Shown here piece by piece: positions 51,938-59,187 of a DNA stretch of 64,000 bases. Both the position numbers and the translations under genes were made by a program. The stretch covers positions 124,001 through 188,000 of the forward strand of contig OZ240213.1 of NCBI GenBank assembly GCA_965197555.1, given 5' to 3'. Under the pieces are notes generated by a model. The model saw nothing but the letters and a program-made list of their open reading frames with translations. It did not search any database and was not told the DNA's origin. The stretch's first letter is position 1. The number at the start of each line of letters is the position of its first letter. The stretch comes from G965197555 sp965197555. Lineage in GTDB: Bacteria > Chloroflexota > Dehalococcoidia > Lucifugimonadales > UBA3495.

Positions 51938-52585
51938 ATGCTGGCGTTTCTAGGGGGCACCGGGCCGGAGGGAAGGGGGTTGGCACTACGGCTCGCTATG
52001 GCTGGAGAGGCTGTGATAATCGGCTCTCGGGACGCCGGACGGGCCGCCACCGCCGCCCAGGAATTGCTTCAGCTAGCCCCGGGAGCCCATATCCAAGGGG
52101 CGGCCAACGCCGATGCCGCCAAACAGGCCGACGTTGTGTTCCTTACCTTCCCTTACGAGGGCCAACGTCCAGTGTTGGAGCAGCTAGCAGAGGTGTTGTC
52201 CGGGAAAACTGTGGTCAACGTCATCGCACCCATGGTGTTTGAGCGGGGCAAGGGGGCGCGGGCCGTAGAAGTCGAAGCCGGTTCAGCAGCCCAGGAGGCC
52301 CAGGAGATCCTGGCCGATTCCCAGGTGGTAGCCGCCTTCCAGAACGTCAGCGCCGAGGAATTGCAGGAGACCGGTCACACCATGGAAGGCGACGTAGTAG
52401 TCTGTTCAGACCACGCCGACGCCAAGAAACTGGTCATTGGCCTAGCCCATAGGATCAACGACCTCCGTGGCGTGGACGGTGGCAGCCTGGCCAACGCCAA
52501 GTACGTAGAGCAGATAACCCCGATGTTGGTGAACATCAACCGTATCTACAAAGCGCATTCCACCATCAAGATAGTTGGGATATGA
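51938..52585 (+). CDS. npdG: NADPH-dependent F420 reductase (F420H2:NADP+ oxidoreductase)
   Basis: A 215-residue Fno/NpdG protein that exchanges hydride between NADP and coenzyme F420. The N-terminal LAFLGGTGPEGRGLALRLAMAGEAVIIGSRD combines the NADP loop with the family GGTGPEG motif. VVFLTFPYEGQ, VVNVIAPM, AFQNVSAEEL and VVVCSDHADAKKLVIGLAHRI match the family. The VDGGSLANAKYVEQITPMLVNIN segment is typical of its C-terminus. ATG 51938 has AGGGAG 4 bases upstream. Its presence supports F420 use by the luciferase-like enzymes nearby. It stands alone. Confidence 0.9.
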   Translation: MLAFLGGTGPEGRGLALRLAMAGEAVIIGSRDAGRAATAAQELLQLAPGAHIQGAANADAAKQADVVFLTFPYEGQRPVLEQLAEVLSGKTVVNVIAPMVFERGKGARAVEVEAGSAAQEAQEILADSQVVAAFQNVSAEELQETGHTMEGDVVVCSDHADAKKLVIGLAHRINDLRGVDGGSLANAKYVEQITPMLVNINRIYKAHSTIKIVGI

Positions 52586-52970
52586 CACCCTATGTCGTAA
52601 CTGTTCAGAGTTGAGAGCCATCCCGGGCCGAAGCCCGTCATTCCCGCGCACGGAGACTCTTGCATAACCAGGTTTGCCCAGACATTTCCTCGTCATTCCC
52701 GCGAAATCGGGAATCTATCGGCGGGTACGCTGGACTCCCGTTTTCACGGGAGTGACGGTTTTTCAAAGGTCTCCGCACGCGGGAATCCAGAAATGCCTAA
52801 CATGGGGGGATTTTGTTTGGTTGCAAAGGCAATGGATTCCGGCTCAAAGCCCGCTCCGTAGTGGATATGGGGGTCTGAATGACACTAAGGCGGCGGGAAT
52901 ATCGCATTGAGTCTAAATAATTGTCCCACTCCCCCGCTGGTGTGAATGAACCAGCCCAACAGGAGGAAAT
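52586..52970. other. Intergenic region filled by a repeat, then a short gap
   Basis: About half of this stretch is the CGTCATTCCCGCG repeat cluster listed at 52636-52791. The remainder up to 52970 has no recognisable gene; AGGAGG at 52960-52965 serves the next gene. Confidence 0.5.
52636..52791. repeat. REP-like CGTCATTCCCGCG palindromic repeat cluster
   Basis: CGTCATTCCCGCG occurs at 52636-52648 and again at 52691-52703. The second copy forms a hairpin with CGGGAAT (52695-52713). Further on, ACTCCCGT-TTTC-ACGGGAGT (52733-52753) with GTGACG and GCGGGAATCCAG form inverted copies. This kind of intergenic repeat is widespread in bacterial genomes. Confidence 0.65.
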
Positions 52971-53516
52971 ATGCCGAGATTCTCAATCGACCTTAACAGT
53001 AGCAACGGTCAGGCTGACTTGCAGGGGCAATGGAAGTATGCCCAGGGCTACGTGCCCGGTGAGCCCAATCACGGGCTAGCGCAGGGGTTGGAGGGTAGTC
53101 CAGCCCGGTTACCGGACTACGATGACTCAGGGTGGCAAGTATGCCGGGACCTGAGCGCGTGGGCCAACTTTGACTCTTCCTACGTCACGGGGTTTTCTTT
53201 TGTCTGGTACCGTATCCGGGTAACTTTCCCCGAAACCGTGGCCGGTGGGCGCGCCGTCTCCCGTACCAGGGTCCAGTTCGAGACTTGCGTAGACGACTAT
53301 GGTGAGATCTGGATCGACGGCGAGTGCAACCGGGAACGGGGGACTGTGGAAGGCTTTAACCGGCCGCAGCGGGTGTTGCTTTCGGATAGCCCTCAACCAG
53401 GGCAGCAGCACACCATCGCTATCCTAGCGGCCAACGGCCCTCTGGGCGCCCCCGGCGGAGGGGTGTTCGTGCGCTACGCGAGCCTTAACTTCGAGTGGCG
53501 CGACGACGACCCGTAG
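52971..53516 (+). CDS. Glycoside-hydrolase-2-like sugar-binding jelly-roll protein
   Basis: A 181-residue single-domain protein. LPDYDDSGWQVCRDLSAW, FSFVWYRIRVTFPE, FETCVDDYGEIWIDGECNRE and HTIAILAANGPLGAPGGGVFVRYASLNFEW recall the N-terminal galactose-binding domain of GH2 beta-galactosidases. There is no catalytic domain and no signal peptide, so it is probably a cytoplasmic binding protein or an orphaned domain. AGGAGG with 5-base spacing supports ATG 52971. Stand-alone versions of this domain also occur beside SMP-30/gluconolactonase-like proteins. Function is unknown. Confidence 0.7.
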   Translation: MPRFSIDLNSSNGQADLQGQWKYAQGYVPGEPNHGLAQGLEGSPARLPDYDDSGWQVCRDLSAWANFDSSYVTGFSFVWYRIRVTFPETVAGGRAVSRTRVQFETCVDDYGEIWIDGECNRERGTVEGFNRPQRVLLSDSPQPGQQHTIAILAANGPLGAPGGGVFVRYASLNFEWRDDDP

Positions 53517-53606
53517 GAGCCCCGTTCGACGAACTTCGGGGGCCCGTTCGTCAAGCTAGCCCAGACTTTGAGTAGCGGGGGACCTTGCGGTAGATGCATC
53601 CGGATA

Positions 53607-53867
53607 TCAGAGCTCCTCGTCATCGGCATCAGGTTCCTGGGGCTGGTATCCCAGCGCCTCCAACTCAGCTTGAAGCCTTTGGGCAAATTCCTCTATCGGT
53701 TTCGTCTCGGGAACTGTAATCTCAATCAGTCCGGCGTCCCCCCGACCGATCGCCCCCGGGTCCTCCTTGGTCAGCTCCACCCGTACGGATTCCCGGTGTA
53801 TCCCGAAGGCATCTGTGACGGAGAAAATTACGCCCATATCCCCCATATCGATAATGCCTTCAGGCAT
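53607..53867 (-). CDS. Small hypothetical protein
   Basis: An 86-residue acidic protein (MPEGIIDMGDMGVIFSVTDAFGIHRESVRVELTKEDPGAIGRGDAGLIEITVPETKPIEEFAQRLQAELEALGYQ). No known domain was recognised. The C-terminus ends in EPDADDEEL. ATG 53867 has GAGGTG six bases upstream, better than GTG 53876. It lies upstream of a divergent gene and downstream of the thioredoxin-like gene on the same strand. The beta-strand/helix mixture suggests a globular fold. Confidence 0.6.
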   Translation of the reverse strand: MPEGIIDMGDMGVIFSVTDAFGIHRESVRVELTKEDPGAIGRGDAGLIEITVPETKPIEEFAQRLQAELEALGYQPQEPDADDEEL

Positions 53868-53930
53868 GGATAACACCTCAAGCTGGTAAAGTATAGCCGA
53901 GGGGTGTTGACCGGTCGGCGGGGATAGTGG

Positions 53931-54554
53931 TCATTCCGGCGGCCACTTGGTGCCGCCCACCGCAGGGCGTTCCGAAGCCTCCATTCCCAGACCCTTCGCT
54001 ACCGTGCTGCAAAAGGCGTTCAGGATCACGTTGCCCCATTCCTCAGCGTGAGCCACCCGGTGCGCAGTGCGCCTGCCGCGGCCCACATTCCGGGCGTTCT
54101 CCTCGGTCTCTCCCGCTACCTCTCTGGCGATGGCCTCCTCCATGGCATCAATGGCTGGCACCAACTCGTTGGCCGTCTCGATGAAACGGGCAATCTCCCC
54201 CATGGCCGAGTCGAAGACAATGAACACAGGCACGGTGCCAGACCGGTTTTCCGGCAAGAAACCATTGGTGAGGTCCAGTTCTTCATCTCGATTAAACACT
54301 TTGATATTGAGATTGTCGGTGCTTTCCGCTAAGCGGAATATGGTCGGTGTGGTGCTAACCGCATCCCCACACCAGTCCGACGTAAAGACCGCCAAACGGT
54401 GGGCTTCGGGCAACTCAGCGAATAGGTCCGTAACCTCCTTGGGCACCTCCACTGCTTCATAGATGTCCAAGAAAGGCTGCTTGTTAACTTTAATCTGGTC
54501 GATGTAACCCTGTATGGACATTCCCTGGTCGAACTTTCCTTGCGTCAGCGCCAT
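53931..54554 (-). CDS. Thioredoxin-fold protein with a CGDA motif
   Basis: A 207-residue thioredoxin-like protein. The catalytic stretch is RLAVFTSDWCGDAVSTTPTIFRLAE, where the second Cys of CxxC is Ala, so it cannot form an internal disulfide. It could still bind thiols or glutathione. The strand IKVFNRDEELDLTNGFLPENRSGTVPVFIVFD carries the cis-Pro (TVPVF). A longer helical tail follows. I start at ATG 54554 with GAGGT about 8 bases upstream. It is followed by the small hypothetical gene on the same strand. No signal peptide is seen. Confidence 0.75.
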   Translation of the reverse strand: MALTQGKFDQGMSIQGYIDQIKVNKQPFLDIYEAVEVPKEVTDLFAELPEAHRLAVFTSDWCGDAVSTTPTIFRLAESTDNLNIKVFNRDEELDLTNGFLPENRSGTVPVFIVFDSAMGEIARFIETANELVPAIDAMEEAIAREVAGETEENARNVGRGRRTAHRVAHAEEWGNVILNAFCSTVAKGLGMEASERPAVGGTKWPPE

Positions 54555-54789
54555 ATTCCCGTACCTCGTTGCTGATGATTGACGGGCGTAGTTTCTCAAC
54601 AATACCGAGGGTTGGCAATGGGTAGCACCAGAAGCCACTGGGACATCCTGAAGCAAAGTCGTATGCGGTCCTTCGACATCTTGTGATGGCCTCTGGCCAG
54701 GTTTCCCACTACGGTTTCAGTCATCTTAGTCGCATGCTAGAATCTTGATGGTCTCGTTATTAAAAAGGCGAGGCTTAGGAGATAATCGG

Positions 54790-55239
54790 TTGGCTAACGA
54801 GGAACCCCAGCCCTACCTGAAATACGCCCTGTTCTGCCGGGATACCGAGGAAGGCAGCGGCGACGACCTGGTCCTCAAGGGCATCATCGACCTGATAGAG
54901 CTTCCGGAGCCCCAGCAAGCCGAGGACCAGGAGCGTCCGGTACTGGCCGAAGTTGACGTGAATCTAGCGTTTTGCATCGGTGGCGCTGCTCCCGGTCCCC
55001 ATCACCTTTTGGTGGCCATCAAAGCCCCTGGCATACGATTGGACCCGCAGCCGCCCCAGCGGATCGATTGGGAGGAAGGAATACTGTTTCAGCGCTGGAT
55101 AAAGGTGTTTCGGATACCTGTCCAGGCCCCCGGAGACCATGTCGCTGCGATCCTATTGGACGGTGCCCCCTTGGGACAGGCCAGCTTCCTAGTGCGTTTC
55201 AAGGGAGATGAGAATTCTGATAGCTCATCAGTTGAATAG
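54790..55239 (+). CDS. DUF6941-like hypothetical protein
   Basis: A 149-residue protein. LKYALFCRDTEEGSGDDLVLKGIIDLIELPEPQ opens it, with an acidic, beta-rich body: EVDVNLAFCIGGAAPGPHHLLVAIKAPG and HVAAILLDGAPLGQASFLVRFKG. This pattern resembles DUF6941 proteins of unknown role. I prefer TTG 54790 because AGGAG lies 8 bases upstream; the frame is open to ATG 54745, but that has no site. It is followed within 70 bases by the first small Cys protein on the same strand. Confidence 0.55.
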   Translation: MANEEPQPYLKYALFCRDTEEGSGDDLVLKGIIDLIELPEPQQAEDQERPVLAEVDVNLAFCIGGAAPGPHHLLVAIKAPGIRLDPQPPQRIDWEEGILFQRWIKVFRIPVQAPGDHVAAILLDGAPLGQASFLVRFKGDENSDSSSVE

Positions 55240-55305
55240 CTACTGGAGGGTTATCTATAATTGTCGCAATACTCTTGAGCTCTTCTCAAAAAAGGAGCCG
55301 AACAG

Positions 55306-55425
55306 GTGGCTAACGAAACCGGCAAGCGCTACATCTGCGGGCAATGCGGGTCTGAATTCATAGTGACCAAGGGCGGCAGCGGCAGCGTGTCCTGCTGCGC
55401 TCAACCCATGGAATTGAAGCGCTAG
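55306..55425 (+). CDS. Tiny desulforedoxin-like Fe-binding protein (first copy)
   Basis: A 39-residue protein of the desulforedoxin/desulfoferrodoxin-N type. ETGKRYICGQCGSEFIVTKGGSGSVSCCAQPMELK shows CGQC and a later Cys-Cys pair, as in the rubredoxin-like FeS4 site where two Cys pairs bind one iron. Length is close to the 36-residue desulforedoxin. The start is GTG 55306, with AGGAG 8 bases upstream. It is the shorter of two tandem copies (about 50% alike) 149 bases apart. Redox or oxygen-stress duty is inferred. Confidence 0.8.
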   Translation: MANETGKRYICGQCGSEFIVTKGGSGSVSCCAQPMELKR

Positions 55426-55458
55426 TCCTTTACCGGCTGGCGCTCTACCAACAGACAC

Positions 55459-55560
55459 CGGAAGGCTGACATCAAGAAGCTCACACCAAGAAGCTGACAT
55501 TAGGAAGTTGACACCAGGAAGTTGACACCAGGAAGTTGACACCAGGAAGTTCAAACCAGG
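55459..55560 (+). repeat. 14-bp tandem repeat between two desulforedoxin-like genes
   Basis: Seven units of 14 bases, of the form CAGGAAGTTGACAC and variants, run from 55459 to 55556, with a partial eighth. Units 4-7 differ by only one to three bases. Each carries AGGAA or AAGAA, a ribosome-site-like word. The array directly abuts the AAGGA site of the second gene. Confidence 0.85.
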
Positions 55561-55573
55561 AAGGAAATTGCTC

Positions 55574-55717
55574 ATGGCCAATCAATTGGGCAAAAGATAT
55601 AACTGCCCCAACTGCGGCAGTAGCGTTTTGTGTACTAAAGGCGGGGACGGGGTGATCCTTTGCTGCGACGCTGAGATGGAGTTGCAGGAGCCTCGCAAAT
55701 TGCCTTCCTCTGACTAG
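55574..55717 (+). CDS. Tiny desulforedoxin-like Fe-binding protein (second copy)
   Basis: A 47-residue paralog of the gene at 55306. NQLGKRYNCPNCGSSVLCTKGGDGVILCCDAEMEL has CPNC and a CC pair in the same spacing, with an extra C in VLCTK and a 9-residue tail (QEPRKLPSSD). It should bind one iron (or zinc) as FeS4/ZnS4. ATG 55574 has AAGGA 8 bases upstream. It lies directly after the 14-bp tandem repeat and is followed by a terminator. Tandem duplication from a common ancestor is inferred. Confidence 0.82.
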   Translation: MANQLGKRYNCPNCGSSVLCTKGGDGVILCCDAEMELQEPRKLPSSD

Positions 55718-55790
55718 GTACCCACTTAAGGGCCGACCCTAGAATCGTCGGCGCAGTCGCCAAGGAAAACCCAGACATGGGCAAAAAATA

Positions 55791-55825
55791 GGGCACCCCG
55801 AGCCTGTCGGGGCGCCCCATTTATT
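55791..55825 (+). terminator. Hairpin terminator after the desulforedoxin-like genes
   Basis: A 10-bp GC-rich stem with one mismatch (55791-55800 with 55808-55817), 7-base loop, then CATTTATTT. It lies between the second small gene and the IS630 element. Confidence 0.65.
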
Positions 55826-55837
55826 TCCACTGTGTTG

Positions 55838-56728
55838 CTAAACCAAAGCCAAGGTGGGATGTGCATTTACAATACATCGGTGATTGGGCTGGGATTCTCG
55901 CAGAAAGCCTTCGGCCTTTGATTGCAGGACGGTGCGGCAGCGGCCCTTGACCTCGTCTTTCCGGATGGACAGCCCGCAGAGGAAATTCCCGACCCTCTCC
56001 TTTACCAGGGCCTTGGTTCCCAAGCACAGGTTTCCGGTGGCTTCCTCTCTTGCCCAGCCCCAGATGGCCTCATCGGCGTTGAAGTCCGGGCTGTAGCCCG
56101 GCAGGTTCATCAGCCGCAGCCCCAAGCCCGGCGTCCGCAGATACTCACGCACCGCTTCGCCGCGGTGCGCCGGCGCGTTGTCCCAAATCACGTTGAGCGG
56201 CCCGGAGTGCCTCTGCCGCAACCGCTCCAGGAAGGCAGCCGAGGTTCCGGAGTTGCTATTCCCCTCCAGGTCCATCCACTCCACCTCACCGGTCTCCAGG
56301 CACACTGCCGAGTAGTAGCTGGCCTTTTCGCCATAGCTCGGGCTGGTCGAGTCCACCAAGGCCGGCTCTCCCTTTAGCACCCATTTGCCTCTCAATTCGG
56401 CATCGGCCCGGAAATGGGCCTCGTCGGCGAAGAATATCTTCGCTCCCGTACGCCACGCCTCGTCCGACAGGGTGGCGTACTCCGCCACGAAGGCCTCCCG
56501 CTTCTGCTCATCTGCCTTGACCAGACGCTTCTTGGGGCGCTTCAGGACAAACCCCAAGCGGTGCAGATAGTTCAGGCAAGTGCTGCGGCTCAGGCCAATG
56601 CCGAAACGCTTCGAGACAAACTGCCGCACCACTTTCCAGTTCCAGTTGGCCATTTCTATGCCCGACATCTCGGGCAACTCCTGCACTGCCCCCGTCAACT
56701 TCGCCTGTTGCGTCTCGCCAAGTGCGGG
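55838..56728 (-). CDS. IS630 transposase, second frame (catalytic part)
   Basis: The DDE domain of an IS630-family transposase. It begins about PPALGETQQAKLTGAVQELPEM and continues IEMANWNWKVVRQFVSKRFGIGLSRSTCLNYLHRLGF and the Lys-rich block. Catalytic acids are visible in FFADEAHF, VIWDNAPAHRG and YSPDFNADEAIW. The frame is open upstream to 57049, but those residues resemble nothing; the real N-terminal domain is in the other frame (56695-56997). A -1 slip at the C7 run (56726-56732) would join them. The stop TAG uses the TA of the target duplication plus the first flanking base. Confidence 0.85.
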   Translation of the reverse strand, partial: PALGETQQAKLTGAVQELPEMSGIEMANWNWKVVRQFVSKRFGIGLSRSTCLNYLHRLGFVLKRPKKRLVKADEQKREAFVAEYATLSDEAWRTGAKIFFADEAHFRADAELRGKWVLKGEPALVDSTSPSYGEKASYYSAVCLETGEVEWMDLEGNSNSGTSAAFLERLRQRHSGPLNVIWDNAPAHRGEAVREYLRTPGLGLRLMNLPGYSPDFNADEAIWGWAREEATGNLCLGTKALVKERVGNFLCGLSIRKDEVKGRCRTVLQSKAEGFLRESQPNHRCIVNAHPTLALV

Positions 56729-57077
56729 GGGGAACCCCCGGTCTGCTCGAATATCAAGGCTGCAGGCCCTCCCTCGCCGAAGGCGGCGGCCCATCTGCCG
56801 ATGGTGTGAGCATCCCGGCCCAGTGCCTGGGCGGTGCCCGAGGCGGTCAGGCCCCGGCACAGGAGCCACAGTGCGTGCCACCGTTCTCTCTCCCGGGGTG
56901 TCGGCGCTAGGTACATCCTGCTGCGCACACTCGCCAAGTCCAACTGCCACCCCTCCAAGTCCGGCCTTATCCCCCTCATACCCATCACCATCCCCACTCA
57001 ATCTGCTCCCAGTCCTGACGCTATGCCTCCCTGATTCTAGCCGACGCAAATGCGGGTTTCACCTTGGCTTTGGTTTA
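55839..57077 (-). mobile_element. IS630-family insertion sequence with TA target duplication
   Basis: Both ends begin (after TA) AACCAAAGCCAAGGTG, 16 of 16 bases identical, and continue with partial match to GCATT; this is a terminal inverted repeat. TA at 55839-55840 and 57076-57077 is the duplicated target. The element without TA is 1235 bases. Its transposase is split into two frames (next entries). Confidence 0.9.
56695..56997 (-). CDS. IS630 transposase, first frame (HTH part)
   Basis: A 100-residue frame holding the N-terminal helix-turn-helix of an IS630 transposase: TPRERERWHALWLLCRGLTASGTAQALGRDAHTIGRWAAAFGEGGPAALIFEQTGGSPP. After Pro-Pro the protein-like pattern ends and the frame stops a short way on. 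The continuation (ALGETQQAKL...) is in the -1 frame. A C CCC CCG heptamer at the junction fits the X XXY YYZ slippery pattern. The start is probably GTG 56997 with GGAG 8 bases upstream. It could be a programmed frameshift or a disabling mutation. Confidence 0.75.
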   Translation of the reverse strand: MGMVMGMRGIRPDLEGWQLDLASVRSRMYLAPTPRERERWHALWLLCRGLTASGTAQALGRDAHTIGRWAAAFGEGGPAALIFEQTGGSPPHLARRNRRS

Positions 57078-57095
57078 GTAAGCCTTGGCCCACCT

Positions 57096-58163
57096 CTATT
57101 GGAAATAGGGGATCACGTGGCGGCCAAAGAGCTTGATGGAGTCCATGATGCGCGAGTGGGCCAAGTGTCCCATTTGCATGAAGCACAGGATTTGGTCCAC
57201 TCCGGCTTCCTGGTAACCTTTCAGCACCTTGATAACAGTATCAGGATCACCCATGGCAAAAGCGCCGGACGCCATGTGGTCCTCCGCTGTCTTGCCTTCC
57301 CGCTCTTCCTGAATGGCGCTGACCGAGTATTTATAGGAATCGGGCACGTCGCGGCCCTTCCAGGGAGCATATAGACTCTCTGCGTGGTTTACGAACCAGG
57401 CCCCTTCGGGGCCGGCAACCCGCTGGGCCTCTTCGTTGTCCTCGCCGCAGTGGATAACGCACAGAGCCGCCACTTGGTCGTTCACGAAAGAGCCCACCGG
57501 ATGGGCGTGCTTGATCGCTTCCCGATAAGCCTCCACCCGCTCCCCCATTTGCTCGTAACCAGCCAGGTTGAAGCAGAGCACCCCGAGCCCCATCTCCCCA
57601 GCGGCGCGGAAGCTATCCGGCTGGCTGCAGGCGACCCACAAAGGTGGATGAGGCTTTTGTACCGGCTTGGGAATCACCGACCGCGGCGGGATGTTGAAGA
57701 AGCGTCCCTCGTGGGCAAAGGGGTCTTCGGTCCACATCCTTGGGATCATGGTGATAGCCTCTTCCCACTGGGCCTTGGTCTCCTCAGGGTTGACCTCGAA
57801 GCCATCCATTTCGATCAACGTCGTAGAGCGTCCGGTCCCCAGATCCATGCGCCCGTCGCTCAGTATGTCCAGTACTGCCGCTCGCTCGGCGACCCGCACC
57901 GGATGGTTATACTGGTCGGGCAGCAAAGCAACAGCATGCCCGATGCGAATGCGCTTGGTGCGTTGGGAGATGGCCCCGTACAGCACTTCGGGTGCAGAGC
58001 AGTGGGAGAATTCCCGCAGGAAATGGTGCTCTACGGTCCAGAAGTAATCAAATCCCACTTCGTCGGCCAAGTCCACTTGGGCCAGCACTTGCTTGTAGCC
58101 CTGCTGCTCCTTTTCCGGACTTGGGTCGGGCACCTGAATTTCGTACATCAGTCCAAATTTCAT
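57096..58163 (-). CDS. LLM-class flavin-dependent oxidoreductase
   Basis: A 355-residue luciferase-like monooxygenase. MKFGLMYEIQVPDP, YFWTVEHHFLREFSHCSAPEVLYGAISQRTKRIRIGHAVALLP, NHPVRVAERAAVLDILSDGRMDLGTGRSTT and PKPVQKPHPPLWVACSQP are classical, with the EHH motif at about residues 44-46. It is related to the enzyme at 13767, with which it shares the C-terminal (V/I)GRHVIPYF-type end. FMNH2-dependent oxidation is expected; the substrate is unknown. GAGGT precedes the ATG by 9 bases. The IS630 element ends 19 bases beyond its stop, so the insertion left the gene intact. Confidence 0.9.
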   Translation of the reverse strand: MKFGLMYEIQVPDPSPEKEQQGYKQVLAQVDLADEVGFDYFWTVEHHFLREFSHCSAPEVLYGAISQRTKRIRIGHAVALLPDQYNHPVRVAERAAVLDILSDGRMDLGTGRSTTLIEMDGFEVNPEETKAQWEEAITMIPRMWTEDPFAHEGRFFNIPPRSVIPKPVQKPHPPLWVACSQPDSFRAAGEMGLGVLCFNLAGYEQMGERVEAYREAIKHAHPVGSFVNDQVAALCVIHCGEDNEEAQRVAGPEGAWFVNHAESLYAPWKGRDVPDSYKYSVSAIQEEREGKTAEDHMASGAFAMGDPDTVIKVLKGYQEAGVDQILCFMQMGHLAHSRIMDSIKLFGRHVIPYFQ

Positions 58164-58428
58164 GCTGTCGTTACCTCATTTGAGCGATTCCCACCGGCAT
58201 ATTACCACAGTTGGGAAGGACCAGACAGCCGCGGCAGTAAGGCTTGGGTGGGGCCTGCTTTGGTAATTCGAGGGTATATCCTGCTTGCGCTGGCAACGCC
58301 GGATATATAAATGCTCGCGTGTGCTAAGCATGCCAATCTGCCCTATTTCCTTACATATCAGCGGCTCCCCCTTGTATAATCCAATGTAAGCACCGTGCCC
58401 CATTTGCATAACGTTTCAGAGTAAAGCA

Positions 58429-58659
58429 ATGCAATTCTCATATATTACCTCCAAAGGTCAAACTACCTTGCCAGTAGCTGTTCGTAAGGCACTCAACGTC
58501 AAGCCCGGAGACCGCCTATGCTACGCCATCTTGGAAGACGAGGTCCGTCTGAAGGTTGAACGTCCCGTCTCCCGTCTCTTCGGAGCGTTGGAATACCATG
58601 GCGAGCCGGTTTCGCTGGAGGATATGGAACAGGCTATAGTCGATGGGGCGATTGAATAG
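58429..58659 (+). CDS. VapB-like antitoxin (AbrB/SpoVT domain)
   Basis: A 76-residue AbrB/MazE/SpoVT-fold DNA-binding antitoxin. SYITSKGQTTLPVAVRKALNVKPGDRLCYAILEDEVRLKVE is the swapped-hairpin barrel with the K-G-Q-T-T-(L/I)-P motif. The C-terminal half (VSRLFGALEYHGEPVSLEDMEQAIVDGAIE) should wrap the toxin groove. It is coupled to the PIN-domain gene by one overlapping base (stop TAG, start GTG). Upstream is a -10 at 58375-58380. The pair probably represses its own promoter. Confidence 0.9.
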   Translation: MQFSYITSKGQTTLPVAVRKALNVKPGDRLCYAILEDEVRLKVERPVSRLFGALEYHGEPVSLEDMEQAIVDGAIE

Positions 58660-59066
58660 TGATTGCCATCGACACCAATGTAATCGTCCGGTATCTGGTG
58701 AGGGATGACCCGGAACAAGCAGACGCAGCGAAAGCCTTGCTGGAGACGTTAACTAATGACCAACCGGGTTTCATCTGCCGCGAAGTTATGGTTGAAATCG
58801 TTTGGGTATTGGAACGGGCCTATAAGTTCGCTCGAGAGCGGATCGCAGATGTGATGGTGGAACTGACGGTGACGGAAGGGCTGATTGTGGAATCGGCTGA
58901 CGACGTTAACCGCGCGTTTATAAGTTACCGGCAGAGCGGGCCCGGCTTCTCAGATCTGATGATCAAGGCGGCTGCCGGGCGCGTCGGGGCGAGACCTCTT
59001 TACACCTTCGATCGTCGGCTGGCCCGGCAGGAAGGCGTCTCCCTAGTAGGAGCGGAGGAATCATAA
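58659..59066 (+). CDS. VapC-family PIN-domain ribonuclease toxin
   Basis: A 135-residue PIN domain. MIAIDTNVIVRYLVRDDPEQA has the first acidic site (Asp5), EVMVEIVWVLERAYKF the Glu, and SDLMIKAAAGRVGARPLYTFDRRLAR the last two Asp. The four acids make the Mg2+ site of an RNase that acts on tRNA or other RNA when the antitoxin is lost. The start is GTG 58659, overlapping the VapB stop by one base, so translation is coupled. Its partner is the AbrB-type protein at 58429. Confidence 0.92.
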   Translation: MIAIDTNVIVRYLVRDDPEQADAAKALLETLTNDQPGFICREVMVEIVWVLERAYKFARERIADVMVELTVTEGLIVESADDVNRAFISYRQSGPGFSDLMIKAAAGRVGARPLYTFDRRLARQEGVSLVGAEES

Positions 59067-59187
59067 CTCCCGCCTCAATGACCATCGCCATAGGTTCAGG
59101 AGCTTCGCGGGATGACACCCCCTTAGTACATAATAGGGAGAAATCAAAGCGGACATCTTGTATCGCCGCGGTTTTCTTGTATACCCC

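Noticed and set aside
55459..55560. Possible CRISPR array
   Set aside because: Units are only 14 bases and directly adjacent, with no unique spacers and no cas genes nearby.
55255..55581. Minus-strand frame over the small Cys genes and the tandem repeat
   Set aside because: Its repetitive protein (NFL.STSWCQLPGV) is produced by the 14-bp repeat and is not a real protein.
57384..58310. 308-codon plus-strand frame
   Set aside because: It is the shadow of the luciferase-like gene at 57096-58163, which has all family motifs.
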